Shown piece after piece: positions 13,601 to 23,578 of a stretch of 32,115 bases of DNA; positions within the stretch are counted from its first letter, which is position 1, and each line of letters starts with the position of its first letter. The DNA comes from Phoronis ovalis (Eukaryota; Phoronida; Phoronidae). The stretch covers positions 1-32,115 of the forward strand of contig JAOXYB010025180.1 of NCBI GenBank assembly GCA_028565635.1, in the 5' to 3' direction. The notes below the pieces were generated by a model. That model was given only the letters and a program-made list of their open reading frames with translations, was not told where the DNA came from and did not search any database. The translations under genes were made by a program, and so were the position numbers.

Positions 13601-16600
13601 AGTGACAATAGATTATGTTTCCTTGAAAACAGAAATGCCCTGTATATCTATATTCCAGGATAAATCACACATGAAAATCTTTACTTTTTGCTTGCTAGAT
13701 GTGTTATTTTGATCTACTTAAATTTATAATTTTACTGTGTACTCAGATATTTTTGCATGTATACTTATTTTTTAAACCAAGAATGTGCAAGTTTTTCTTA
13801 ATGATGAGTTTATAGTGTTCGATAGACTAAAATCATACAATAACTACCTGGCATGCTTCTAATGTAATATTTTGTCTCTGTAGCCGAAGTGATGAAGCAT
13901 GTTAGCGAAACAAACAGTCGGGCGGCACAGAGAGTTAAAGAAGAAACCACAAAAGCCCGTCATGATACCGGGAAACAACTAAGGAAATATTATCTGCAAT
14001 GTCTTAATGATATTCTCTCTGATCCACATAGGTAAGGTTTATTCAAGGTGACATGTACTATTTGTTTTAACCTACTGAAACCATAAACTTCTAGTCAAGT
14101 TTTGATACATAGGAAAATTATACTATAGACATTCTAATACATACATAACTATTGAAAGCTTCAAAGAGGTTTGCATGATGTTGAAAGTAATTTCATTGAA
14201 AATCCCAATGAGACAACGGAATAAATAAAGTGATAGTCTTATTAACATTTCACCTACTTCGCAACACTTGATTGGTTTTGTATATATCAAATAAATATCA
14301 CAGGAGGTGACATATACTATATAAAAATGGGTTCTTTTGAAATAAATCCAGGCATTCATAATGTTCTGTATTTTTTCAAGAAAGTATTGATTCTTGCAAT
14401 ATGTCAAATGAACTAAATTTTTCTGAAAAAGTAGCTACTTCCAAGACTCCAGAAGCATCTTTAAATACATGTTTTCTTTGCTTTGATGAATAAAATATTT
14501 ATTAGATAGCAAATGATTGCTCTTAAAAGTGTATTATAGGTGTGCTGTAAGGGCTATTAAATAATTGTAGAAGCGCTGACATATAAAATTAAAATATTAA
14601 TAACTATTGCCCATTTGGAACCTGTTAGGCAGAGTTACAATTGTAGGCACAATCTTTCAAGTTTTCAAAAAGACTTAATTTGGTAGCTGTGACCTTTTCA
14701 TTCTTTCCATCAAAGATATGAATAATCTTAGTGTTAATTTTATATAAGATACAAAACAGTATCTATGACAACAAATCCTATGTTGCCTTTTGTTTGCTTT
14801 GTTAATTGAAAATATTTCCTTGTAAAAATCAACATACAATGTAGCAACCCAGCCCCACCCTATTTAGTCATAAAACAATGTGTGGGTGTGTATTTACTTA
14901 CAGATAATTCATTTTACATTTAATGTTGGAAATTATAATTAGGGATTTTAAGTTTTAACATTTATTTAATATGTTTGAAACTTGGCAACTAGATTTTTTA
15001 AGTATCCAAAGAGATGTGAGCTCAAATGCCAAGAACATTGACATATAACCATCCATAAGCATACAATGTTATGTGGTGATGAAATAAAGAATTTTATGTT
15101 GTGTGTCAATATACATATCATTTCTATTGCTACTGTATGCAGCATACAACGTTCATAGTTCAGTCATTGTCTTATATAAGTAAAAAATAAAACCAAGATC
15201 TTATTTGTGTTCCTTGTACGTCAATTTTCGCAGTAACTTGGTTAAAACATTATTTTCAAGTGAATTTGTAAGAAATGCAATTGTTTGCTTGTTCATAGTA
15301 GATACTACATCTTTCTCACCAATGTTAACATAATGCTGATATATTTATAACCATCATCATTTCCTTGCTGAACTTTAGTTGCTCTATGCCTAAGATGTAG
15401 TGAACAAAATGAACATTGCTTATAAAGCATTTCAATGTGTTATAATTCATGCCAATCACTTCCAGCAAAAAAAACAAACAATTCCCTTTCTTATCAATAA
15501 CCAATACGGTTTTTTCATGTAAATAGAACAAAAATTTCATAATTGCTGAATATTTAAAATTTCATATCATGATTGTTGTTTATTTTCTTTCTGTTGTATG
15601 TTGACGTAGATCTTGTTTGGTTTCTAGCTTGGACAAGGCAGTTCAGATGACAAGGATGGAAACAGTTTTAGAATTACGACCAGATTCCCAACCATTGTCA
15701 GTAGGGTCAATCGTTTCATCTTCAACTAGCTTTGTTCCCGTGGATAGAGTTGGAGAAATATTCCCCGACAGGCTCAATGAAGTCCAGCTTTCGTACAATC
15801 ATCCTCAAAGTAAGTAATGTTTTTAATCCCTGATACATGTTATTGCTAAAAACTGTAAGAATAAAACGTCAAATTGGAATAATCATAACAATATAATTTG
15901 TTATCGTAACAAACATATAAAGTTATCCTTGAACAGAATTGCAAACTTCTCGTATAAATATAAACCCTCAACTAAACTGGGGCAAAGGTTAGAGTTAATT
16001 TTTTATTTGAATTGATGGAAACCTGAACTCCTACTCTGTTTCTCATCTTTAAAATAGATCTTTTGATTAATTAATGGGTAATAAGTTAACTGTCAGTAAA
16101 TCTATAACTAGAATGGCTGATGTAACAAGTGCAAAGTAGGGTTGTTATTTTGATATTTTTGTCACAGGTTCTGCCAGAGAAAGTTCGTATAATGCTGGTG
16201 ATGTAATTCAAAATTATGGATCAGGAACTCAAAATCTAGAAACTGTAAATTTTGCTTCTAAGTTACAAGGATATTTAAATGAAGCAAAGAGTCGAACAGA
16301 ACCTGTACCTAAATATAAGTATACATCTTTACGTGATACATTTACAAAAAGAGGCAGAGATGATATTTCTGTATCCACCATAAATGTTGTTGATGCCGGA
16401 TTACATCGATTACCTCAGCAACCAAGGCAGTATAATCCTCCTCCAGAAAAGTTAAGCTCAACAGAGAGTTCTCAGGCATCATCTCCTATCAATACTGGTC
16501 TTTCGAAGATGGAAAAGTTGAATCGTAAAGAAAATTATCAAGGTGCTAAATTAGGATTTGTAAATTCAATAAAAACTGTACATAATAAGTCACCTAGACG

Positions 16601-16748
16601 ACAGCCAATGAAAGCTTTACCAACGGAAGATGTACAAAAAATGTTAGCGAATGTTCCTACTGATATTTCCAAACCTGTTCCCATGGTAACTAGGCAAACT
16701 CAAGCTCCTTCACCACATATTTATAAGGAAAAGTATGACAATAAATAA
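2765..16748 (+). CDS. CEP152: Centrosomal protein of 152 kDa (CEP152/Asterless), complete 25-exon gene
   Basis: Scaffold of the proximal centriole; family knowledge is that it binds PLK4 through an acidic N-terminus, and CEP63 and CPAP elsewhere, to start procentriole assembly. Twenty-five GT-AG exons join into 1838 codons. The start is the ATG at 2765, with an in-frame TGA at 2744; the stop is TAA at 16746-16748. Exons: 2765-2866, 3361-3467, 3767-4611, 4859-5014, 5269-5408, 5662-5862, 6032-6271, 6392-6582, 6963-7158, 7341-7478, 7849-7979, 8179-8307, 8567-8702, 8907-9044, 9444-9591, 9903-10171, 10485-10694, 11013-11174, 11538-11654, 11886-12053, 12378-12891, 13347-13514, 13884-14031, 15628-15809, 16168-16748. 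Blocks recalled from the human protein are RAREQH (about 480-485), LTRSLEESQ (549-557), YESA..LG (610-617) and LRKYYLQCL (1567-1575). Residues from about 355 to 1580 are nearly continuous coiled coil. It is slightly longer than human CEP152 (about 1650-1710). The identity is firm; individual splice sites are read by eye. Confidence 0.93.
4859..8702 (+). CDS. CEP152: CEP152 exons 4-13: conserved first coiled-coil half
   Basis: Residues 352-904. This is the best conserved part. It holds QVVQLQIL, then the EKDG motif at the exon 4/5 junction, RAREQH, LTRSLEESQ, YESA..LG and KLKTEMQR, and ends in the MAQMVKDYDEDKQ and H-E-K-D-Q-M-E blocks. Each can be placed in order on the vertebrate protein. 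The exons are short (129-240 bp), as is usual for long coiled coils. Charged residues (K, E, Q) dominate with leucine heptads and almost no proline, apart from a Ser-rich break at about 619-660 that is also seen in vertebrates. Confidence 0.88.
8907..13514 (+). CDS. CEP152: CEP152 exons 14-22: divergent central coiled coil
   Basis: Residues 905-1535. Lys/Glu-rich coiled coil whose sequence has drifted, but it keeps the spaced tryptophans of the vertebrate segment (W at the starts of E-W-Q, T-Q-W-L, E-W-R-Q-K and E-W-Q-T-K type blocks). Exon 21 (514 bp) is a long uninterrupted helix. Its frame stays open past the donor at 12892 to 13115, but hydrophobic, Phe/Leu-rich intronic residues show that the exon stops at 12891. 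Exon 16 reads through two internal GTAA sites (9988 and 10078) that could act as alternative donors. Confidence 0.85.
13884..16748 (+). CDS. CEP152: CEP152 exons 23-25: conserved LRKYYLQCL motif and disordered C-terminus
   Basis: Residues 1536-1838. Exon 23 carries a helix ending in LRKYYLQCLNDIL, which matches MRKYYLICLQQIL of vertebrate CEP152. It is followed by a 1.6-kb intron (14032-15627), the longest in the gene. Exons 24 and 25 encode a Ser/Pro/Gln-rich tail with basic patches and no recognisable domain; the vertebrate tail is also poorly conserved. The final residues are followed by TAA, which overlaps two AATAAA hexamers. Confidence 0.85.
14032..15627 (+). other. Large CEP152 intron 23, no extra exon seen
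   Basis: AT-rich sequence starting GTAAGG and ending TTTCTAG. Open frames inside it (for example the minus-strand ones near 14123-14407 and 15325-15540) are Phe/Tyr/Ile-rich and look random. I see no terminal inverted repeats or conserved coding blocks. Confidence 0.6.
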
Positions 16749-16749
16749 A
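16740..16749 (+). terminator. Overlapping AATAAA hexamers at the CEP152 stop codon
   Basis: AATAAATAAA contains two poly(A) signal hexamers (16740-16745 and 16744-16749), one of which spans the TAA stop. They are too close to the stop to be the only usable signal, so a downstream site such as the one at 17928 may be used instead. Confidence 0.3.
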
Positions 16750-18212
16750 TGTAAACGTTTTTAATTTGTTTCTAATATCCAATCATTAGCCAAATTAAAC
16801 ATGATACGATACTGATCTAGTAGTAGTAGTAGCCATTTTTAAAAATTAACCACCAGTCTGTAGTGTGCTACAAAGATAAAGACTTGCCATGTGACAGTAG
16901 ATGGCTTTTATGACAGTTTGTGAGGTTTTGCTTTGTCATATAGTTCTTATATATTTGTGTCAAAACAGGACAATTCCCAACAGGCTATGCTTCATATATT
17001 CTTGATGTATGTACATAAATTCACCTTAAATATGTCTTCCAACACTTTGTAGTTTGAAATTGTTTCTTTAATTGTTTTATACGTAGCCAGTGTTTGTTGC
17101 TTCCATGTAAATATATGCAAAAACACAGTAATGTTATTTTGTGTACCAGAAATTTAATACAAAATTATATTTTTAATATATTACAGAAACTTATAATTAT
17201 TTGTCTTGTCTTCTGGTGTATATGCATAGGAGACAAACTAAGATATTTTTGTAAACATTTACTGATGAAAGATCATTTCCACTATTAAAAAATAGTAGGC
17301 GAAGCGTAACAAAATTTTCCTTTTCGTTTTTTTCCACATCTTTTTAGAAAATGATATAAGTATAAATTGTCACACTGTTGTTTGCACTCGTTACAAAATT
17401 TTATCAGCCGTTTCTGGGAAACCAGAAATTCAAATGTTTCCAGAATCAGATGATATATGTAAATTTGGTGGTCAAAATCGTGATTTATCAAAATGTATAT
17501 CCAGTTGTTAACAAAAAAAATCAATATGATAAATTTGAAATCCATTATGCGATTGTTTGATTCAGCATTGGATGAAAGTTGAGCACCAATCCTAGCTCTG
17601 CTTAATAGGCTTGTTGAACACTTTTATCAGCGAATATGTATCTAAATAATCACAAATGTAACTATTATGTTACTTCCTTTTCCTTATTTGAATGGGTGTT
17701 GGAATATCACAGTGGTTCACACACAACAATTCCTGATCGTAAGCGGTTTTACCGGAATGTTACGAAAGAACATAGGTTTTACAGGAATATGTCTTACGAC
17801 ACCATTTTGCCGAAATTTGCGTGTATTTTTAGACATAAAAGGCATTTCATGGTATTTCTGGCGCATTGCTGAACATTATATAAAAATTAATACCTATTAC
17901 AATATGTTACAACGGTAGTGAACCACAAATAAAAAGTCTACAATCCAAATACCAGATTTTTACACGTAATTTTCGAATGTGTCAGTTTTTAGGAAAGTTA
18001 CTGTTTCGAAAATCGTCCTATCAAAAAGGCTCTTTCATTATAGTTGAAAGTTCATAATTTAACATAACAGTGATGCAAATGTAAAGATGCAATTTACGGA
18101 ACCGTTGCGTCAACCACTTGGAGCTCATAATCGACAATCTAATAGGCCTAACGGAGTGTCGTTAGCAAACTTAATATTTTCAAAGTACATCTGCGTCAGA
18201 ATCTTTAACATT
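16749..18212. other. Convergent 3' intergenic region between CEP152 and the lectin gene
   Basis: About 1.46 kb separates the two stop codons. It holds a short (TAG)n run near 16820, AT-rich sequence and no convincing coding region; the open frames here (17094-17918, both strands) have random-looking composition. Part is probably the CEP152 3' UTR. Confidence 0.6.
17928..17933 (+). terminator. Candidate distal poly(A) signal for CEP152
   Basis: AATAAA within CCACAAATAAAAAG, about 1.2 kb after the CEP152 stop and upstream of the convergent lectin gene's end. It is a plausible end for a long 3' UTR, based on the motif alone. Confidence 0.3.
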
Positions 18213-18218
18213 TTTATT
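18213..18218 (-). terminator. Poly(A) signal of the lectin gene
   Basis: TTTATT on the plus strand reads AATAAA on the minus strand, 25 bp after the lectin stop codon. This implies a very short 3' UTR. Confidence 0.5.
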
Positions 18219-18242
18219 TTATAGTGAACATACAATCATATG

Positions 18243-19924
18243 TTATGATATTGAAATAGTTGGTTGGTCCGCACAAACGTAAAATTTGTACGCGTTACAA
18301 TCTTCCACGTGAAATCCATTACTAATATTAAATGAAGCACAAAGTCCATGCTCTGGATTGCCATTGGTATAGTCCCACTGACTCCAGATGTATGGATCAT
18401 TGTTCTGCCAAATCCAGTTACTCGTGGCCTTGTCGTATTTTAAACCGATCCAGGGATTACTTGCAACATCTGAAACACGATTACATTACTAAAAAATGAT
18501 CAGAAAAAACAAGTTATTTTTTAGCCATATATATTGCGGATAATTTTACAGTTTCTAGATGTTTCTAGCTTCGTTACTAAAACACTAAGGTTGATGGATG
18601 AGAAGTACTCGGAGTCCGCAGTATAAAATATCGTGCTGAGAAACGAAATATCTCTCGAGAGGATTGCGCCACTATATACAATGTACGTCGCCAAAACTAG
18701 CTAGCTAGCTTGTTATTTCCCACATTTGTTAGGCAAATCCTGGATGATCAGAGAGGAGGTTTCCATTGAAAGATAAAAGCTAAGAATTTTAGAGAACAGT
18801 ATTTATTATTAGTATTATTTTTTACCATTAAAACAAAAGAGTATAGTACTTACTGAGCTCAGTTAACTTGTCGTTTAACAAAAAGTACTTCTGGCTAGTT
18901 GATGGGCATACCAGAGTTGAATCGTCTGAAAGATTTCGGCATAAATGATCTGCGGCATCATTCCATTTTGCCAACTGACCACTATTGGGTTTAGTATATG
19001 TTCTCAGACAGAGTATATCGATTTTCTCAAAACTTTGTGCACACGTAACTGCAACAAATAATTACACAATAGTTGAGTAACGCAATGTTAGATCCTGCTA
19101 CTTCCAACCTCTAAACATTGGTTGACATAAAAACATGGCCTCTCCGAATACTAGACTAGTATAATTTTGTTAACATAGTACCATTCACATGTACGACTCG
19201 TAGATAGGCAATTAACAAATTTTTGATAATTAAGATTTAAAACTTGTATTTTTTTAACAAGCAAGACAAAACAATATATTATAATATTTCATCTAATAAC
19301 GGAGCATATTGCCTATTTATACATCAGTAATAAATAGTAATTTCGCATGTTTTTTTTTTTCAAATTGGCATAGCAATTCAAACGCCTGACAATGACAGAT
19401 AAGCAGCCTTATCTGCAGCCTTGTCTATCGTCAATTTAAAATTAAATACAATACGTACCATTAACATTTGTCAGCTCTTCCATGGGAAGTGTTGTCGCTA
19501 GCGATGAAGTAGTGGTGGATAGGGTAGCGTCCATTTGAATTGGTGACAATTTGTTCTCGTTGCAGTTTATATAATGCCTGTATCCATCTGCCACAACTAA
19601 TGGCGAACTACTGTCACTGTTTAGGTCGCATCGTTTAGCATGTTTCTGCCAATTTAAAGTATTACAGTTAGCGTCTTGCAAACATAGCTGTGCACATTCA
19701 AATATCGAAGTTATTATTAAAGATTTGTAGGTATAACCAGGTAACATTTTGTTCTTGATTACACAGAATTTTACGCTTCTAAAATTTAAATCTCCTTTTA
19801 TCTGTAAGGAATTTAACAACAAAATACCAACAGTTAAGAACCATGCGTTAACATTCTTCTTCCTGCGTGAAATTGGGTGAGCAGCTAAATAAATGCTTTG
19901 AAAACAATGTTCTTCCAAAGCCAT
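18243..19924 (-). CDS. PAN/Apple plus C-type lectin domain protein, 3 exons, complete
   Basis: Probable secreted or membrane-anchored recognition protein. Exons 19459-19924, 18854-19048 and 18243-18469 join through GT-AG introns into exactly 296 codons (295 residues). Residues 20-26 are basic (RRKKNVN), followed by hydrophobic AWFLTVGILLLNSLQI (27-42), an uncleaved or signal-anchor type segment. Residues about 54-121 look like a PAN/Apple domain, with cysteines FC, ECAQLCLQDANC, RCD and INC. A Ser/Thr-rich linker (about 134-145) may be O-glycosylated. The lectin domain runs from about 158 to 290, with WNDAADHLC, PWIGL, WIWQNNDP, WDYTNGNPEHGLC and EDCNAYKFYVC. The usual EPN/QPD and WND calcium motifs read NPE and VED here, so sugar binding may be atypical. 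The start is the first ATG in the frame; a 5' UTR exon is possible. Ligand unknown. Confidence 0.85.
19396..19415. promoter_or_regulatory. Perfect GATA-site palindrome in lectin intron 1
   Basis: CAGATAAG-CAGC-CTTATCTG: two 8-bp perfect inverted arms around a 4-bp centre. Each arm is a consensus AGATAAG GATA-factor site. A further CTATC (GATAG on the other strand) lies about 10 bp to the right. It sits about 45 bp inside the 409-bp intron from its donor. GATA factors direct blood-cell and gut genes in animals, so an intronic control element is possible, but this is inference. Confidence 0.35.
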
Positions 19925-19960
19925 GTTCACGACAGGTATACTATTTTACGAGATTACCAT

Positions 19961-19970
19961 GTAAATATAT
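19961..19970 (-). promoter_or_regulatory. Possible TATA-like element of the lectin gene
   Basis: ATATATTTAC on the minus strand, about 37 bp upstream of the lectin ATG. Transcription starting about 30 bp downstream would give a very short leader. TA-rich strings are common in this genome, so this is weak. Confidence 0.2.
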
Positions 19971-20550
19971 TTCGAATGAATTCCATTGATGAACATAAAA
20001 TATGATTGGTAATATTTAAATTTCTGGAATCTTTGCTTTAATCCAGTCGCTCAACTTGAATCTTTTTTCATTTATAGCATTTTCTAAATGCCGGGTACAT
20101 GCATTTTTGTGATAAATAATAACACAATGTAAATAAAAACTATTTTGCGAGTTTCATCCTAAATAAAGCGCATTGCTTAAAGAAGATTTTCTTCCATCCA
20201 GTTACTCAATCTTCATTCATAACATTTATTTGTAGTATTCGTAAAATTCTGCAAAGGCGAATGTAAAAGAGAAACCCTGTCTTCGCAAAGAAAGAATTGC
20301 AGTCGCTTAGTTAAGTAGCATTTCTTCCGGTACACACGTTCATTAGAAGAGTAACGGATATGTAAATATTCTTAATGGAATTCTAATGTGGCGTTCGGGT
20401 GTTAACAAGTTGCAGCTTCAGTTTAAAACCTACAAAATAATGATTATGTAAGTGACAAAATCATGTTAACGAGCTTTAATTTCATGCCTACGTATTTCGT
20501 AATTTGGTTGCTTGTTGAAAGCATTGAGGTCATCTAATTCTTTTTGTGAA

Positions 20551-20588
20551 AACTGAATTACATTTTTCATTAACTGAATTACATTTTT
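20551..20588. repeat. Tandem 21-bp duplication, about 1.8 copies
   Basis: AACTGAATTACATTTTTCATT is followed directly by AACTGAATTACATTTTT, identical over 17 bp. A simple recent local duplication. Confidence 0.7.
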
Positions 20589-22544
20589 AATAATATATTT
20601 ATTGCATTTAGCTTGTTAACAGACTGCTTATAAAATTAATCCATGACCGGTACTATTTTTATTAGTCAGAGTCTATGACAAGACAATGCGCTGCATATAT
20701 ATATTTTTTTCATTATTCACGTGGGCAAAAGCTACATGACGGTGTAAGCAAATTTGTAGTTCACGATGCAGTTCACATAAATCAACAATAGACATACACA
20801 CAATCAACCATAACCAGCCTCTACAATTGCCAAAACCAGGCATCAGGTATATTCATAGATTGCCTAATCAAAGACTCACCAACAAACGGCTTGCTCACCA
20901 ATCTTATACTTTTAACGAATATTTTATTGGTATTTTATATGTAAAAAAATATGCAATTACAATGTTACTATGGTTTCACACTCGCCGATTTACATCATTA
21001 AATTCTTTAACTTCCGTTAACAAGCAAATGTTATGAATGCAATTTTCCCAGAGGTAAATTGCTTCCAATAATTTATCTTGTTTTATATATGATCGTTATT
21101 ATCATAAAGCTATAAAAATGAAGTTAGACTTCCAAAATTAACTTGAGTGCTATAACATGTCAATTCTTTTTTTCCGATTGAATCACGGAAATACTTCCGT
21201 CGCAATTTAAACTTGCATGGTTATTTAAAATTCTAATTATAGTAGACTAATTAATTATTTATCGTATACAGGAAGAAGACTTAGCCTTTACTTTAGCTTA
21301 GAAACAAAAGTACATTTGCGGTTAAAGTAATGTGCATTTCAGTGTCATTTGTATTTAATGTGTGAAATGAGATATAGGAAGAAATGACACGATGAAATAC
21401 GTATAAAGTCGGGTTGGATCTCATGGCATGGAATACAAATTAAAAAATCAAATAATACTGCTTTCATAATGTTTCTACTATTAATACTAGAGTCTAGTAC
21501 TAGTAAATACTTTGGTTTGCTTCGTAAGAATATGTCTGGTTTTAAACACAGAATTTGTAATCAGCACAATTTGATTATTTGTAATGTTTATCACAGTGAA
21601 TTTTTATTGCTTCTCCTATGCTTAGACATTGGAGAAAGTCCTTGTATTAGTTTGTTAGTTATTTATTTATTGTCGCTACTGTATATATATATAATTATAA
21701 GTTATAAGCATATTTAAGATCTCCATTTTATTTAATTTAGCATTATTTGTATTTCTTTTATACTACTGTAATTAACTTTGTATGAAATTTTTATAGTTTG
21801 AAACAAAACATTATCATCAAATAGTGTTCGACTCAGGCCACCTAGTGCTTTTAGGTACAATCAATTTTACAGAGAATTTTTTTTTTCATAACTCCAGTCC
21901 CTGACTCCAGTCTAGATATTTGCTGTTGCATTAATGATGAACGGAAATGTTTTTTGTGTACATGGTGAAAACAGCTTACATAAGCCAGTGAACCTTTCAT
22001 TCGATTATTTGCTCTTTATAGACGTGAATGACTGATATTTAAAATATGCCTACATTTAGACGTGAAATGTGAATTAATAAGGTGGAGTTAGTGTCACAGA
22101 TCACAAATCTACAATCACCTTACACCCCAATAATTACCGCATGTGACTCAACCACCTCCCCACTCGGAATATAAGGACTCGATCCAAGTTGGTCGCCATA
22201 TATCAAACTTCAAAAATAAATACATAAAACAGGTATCATACATCAATTATTTACAAAAAATACATGGTTACTGTAGTGACGAGATGTTACTCAAAATTAA
22301 ATACATTGTCATCATTTAATACAAATTTTACTGAAATCTTAAAGATTTAAAGTAACGTTCTGTTTTGTTATAATGATGTTGTGAATGATCTTTTACTTTT
22401 TACAAAAACAAATATTTACACCTATTTCCCTGGATATAAAATACTGTCAGTAGACAATAAGGCCAAGTTAGATATATTAGTCTCAGTCTCATCCGCATAT
22501 TGCATTCCGATTTCTCGTTGCAGTCGGTTATTTCTGCGTATTAT

Positions 22545-23578
22545 TTAGACTCCTAGATACCCCCAGATGTTGTAATTGTCCTCAAGATCATTTTCTTTTT
22601 CTTTCTCCTTTTCCGCTTCATATTCTAACATTTGAGCAGTGGAACAGTTCGATATAAAGTGATGCATCTGCTTTTTCAGTTGAGACGAAGCGGATCGCGA
22701 TTGGGCTCTCTTTAGATTGCCTTCTGATCTGTTCTTGTATCCATGAACAATTGGGCTGGCACGCCATCTATCTGTATGCGCAGCAGCTGATTGTTTGATG
22801 AAGTATCATTATTAAAATACTAGGGTCTTTCTCGTTCGAGTACCAGATGGTGGATACGTTGTAAGCGGTTGCATTGTTTTCGGTTGAGAACTACCGTCAG
22901 GTTATGCAAATCATAATGAAAAATGTCGGGATTTTTCTCTGGCTTTTTTGTGTTACTTTTCCAAATGCGAAAGAATTTTACTTCTAAAGTCCTAACAGGT
23001 GGAATATTTTCAGAGTAGGAATCTTCATTGTCATTCGTCAGCCGCGGAGTTTCGTTTTTAATTCCCTTCAGCGGCGAAACAACGACACGACATAGCCCAC
23101 TTTCTGTATTTTTCGGAAAATTCAAATTTTCTTTGTTTGTTATCACCTGTTTCTCCTGGGTGTCGCAATTTATTTTTTCAAAGCAATGTCTCCAATTAAA
23201 CTTTTCCGTTCCTTCAGAAGTGAATTTAAATTGTCTAAATTTGAAGAAAACTGTTTGTCAAATAGATGTTTCTTTTTCCAGTCTGGAACTAAGCTCCATG
23301 TAGTTAAGGGATCACCGGGCAAAGTCGTTTTGCGGGCCGCTCCAGTATCTTGCCTTTCTGGTAACGAATTACAACTGCCAGCAGAAAATTTGCGTGTTTT
23401 ATGTTTGCCTATAGCTGAGGAGTCACCTTTGGCTGACGACAGTTTACGATTTTTTTTGTATTTTGTCCTTCTCTTCGGCGCCTATCTGGGGAGGTTAACA
23501 GTCAGTTGTACTGCTTTCTCTATCTACTTTATTAAGTTCCTCAACTCTAATTCATTTTTTTCCCGCTTTCCTTGCCAT
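22545..23578 (-). pseudogene. Broken coding region, unrecognised Lys/Ser-rich protein
   Basis: The minus strand holds consecutive protein-like segments in different frames. (1) MARKAGKK at 23578, then VEELNKVDRESSTTDC and a TAA. (2) About 100 codons starting KRRTKYKKNRKLSS, with TTWSLVPDWKKKHLFDKQFS, ending about 23184 at an A6 run. (3) About 120 codons with NKENLNFPKNTESG and NPDIFHYDLHNL, ending at TAG 22820-22822. (4) About 75 codons with HTDRWRASPIVHGYKNRSEG and a Glu/Lys run, ending NIWGYLGV and TAA at 22545-22547. Composition is hydrophilic and G+C is higher than the flanks, as in real exons. Frame changes fall at runs of 7, 8 and 6 A's; one or two more breaks are not at A-runs. Either a decayed gene or retrocopy, or a real gene damaged by homopolymer errors. 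No poly(A) tail or clean introns seen. It looks nuclear, but I do not recognise the family. Confidence 0.5.

Larger units (their letters stand above)
19925..22544. other. Intergenic region upstream of the lectin gene
   Basis: No supported gene in 2.6 kb. Open frames (20827-21036, 21469-21717) are short with random composition. It holds a tandem 21-bp duplication at 20551-20588, a pair of diverged ATCCAGT..CTCAA blocks near 20041 and 20197, and a GC-richer patch at about 22080-22195 that stands out from its surroundings but matches nothing I recognise. Confidence 0.6.

Noticed and set aside
17094-17918. Cluster of open frames of 60-86 codons on both strands
   Set aside because: Composition is Tyr/Phe/Ile/Asn-rich and changes with the frame, as expected by chance in AT-rich 3' flanking DNA.
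18697-18710. (CTAG)n palindromic run in lectin intron 2
   Set aside because: Only about three units; a simple microsatellite with no further structure.
22080-22195. Possible tRNA-derived SINE: GGATCGAGTCC on the minus strand at 22175-22185 resembles a B box
   Set aside because: No matching A box at the right distance upstream and no tRNA-like fold could be drawn; one box alone is not enough.
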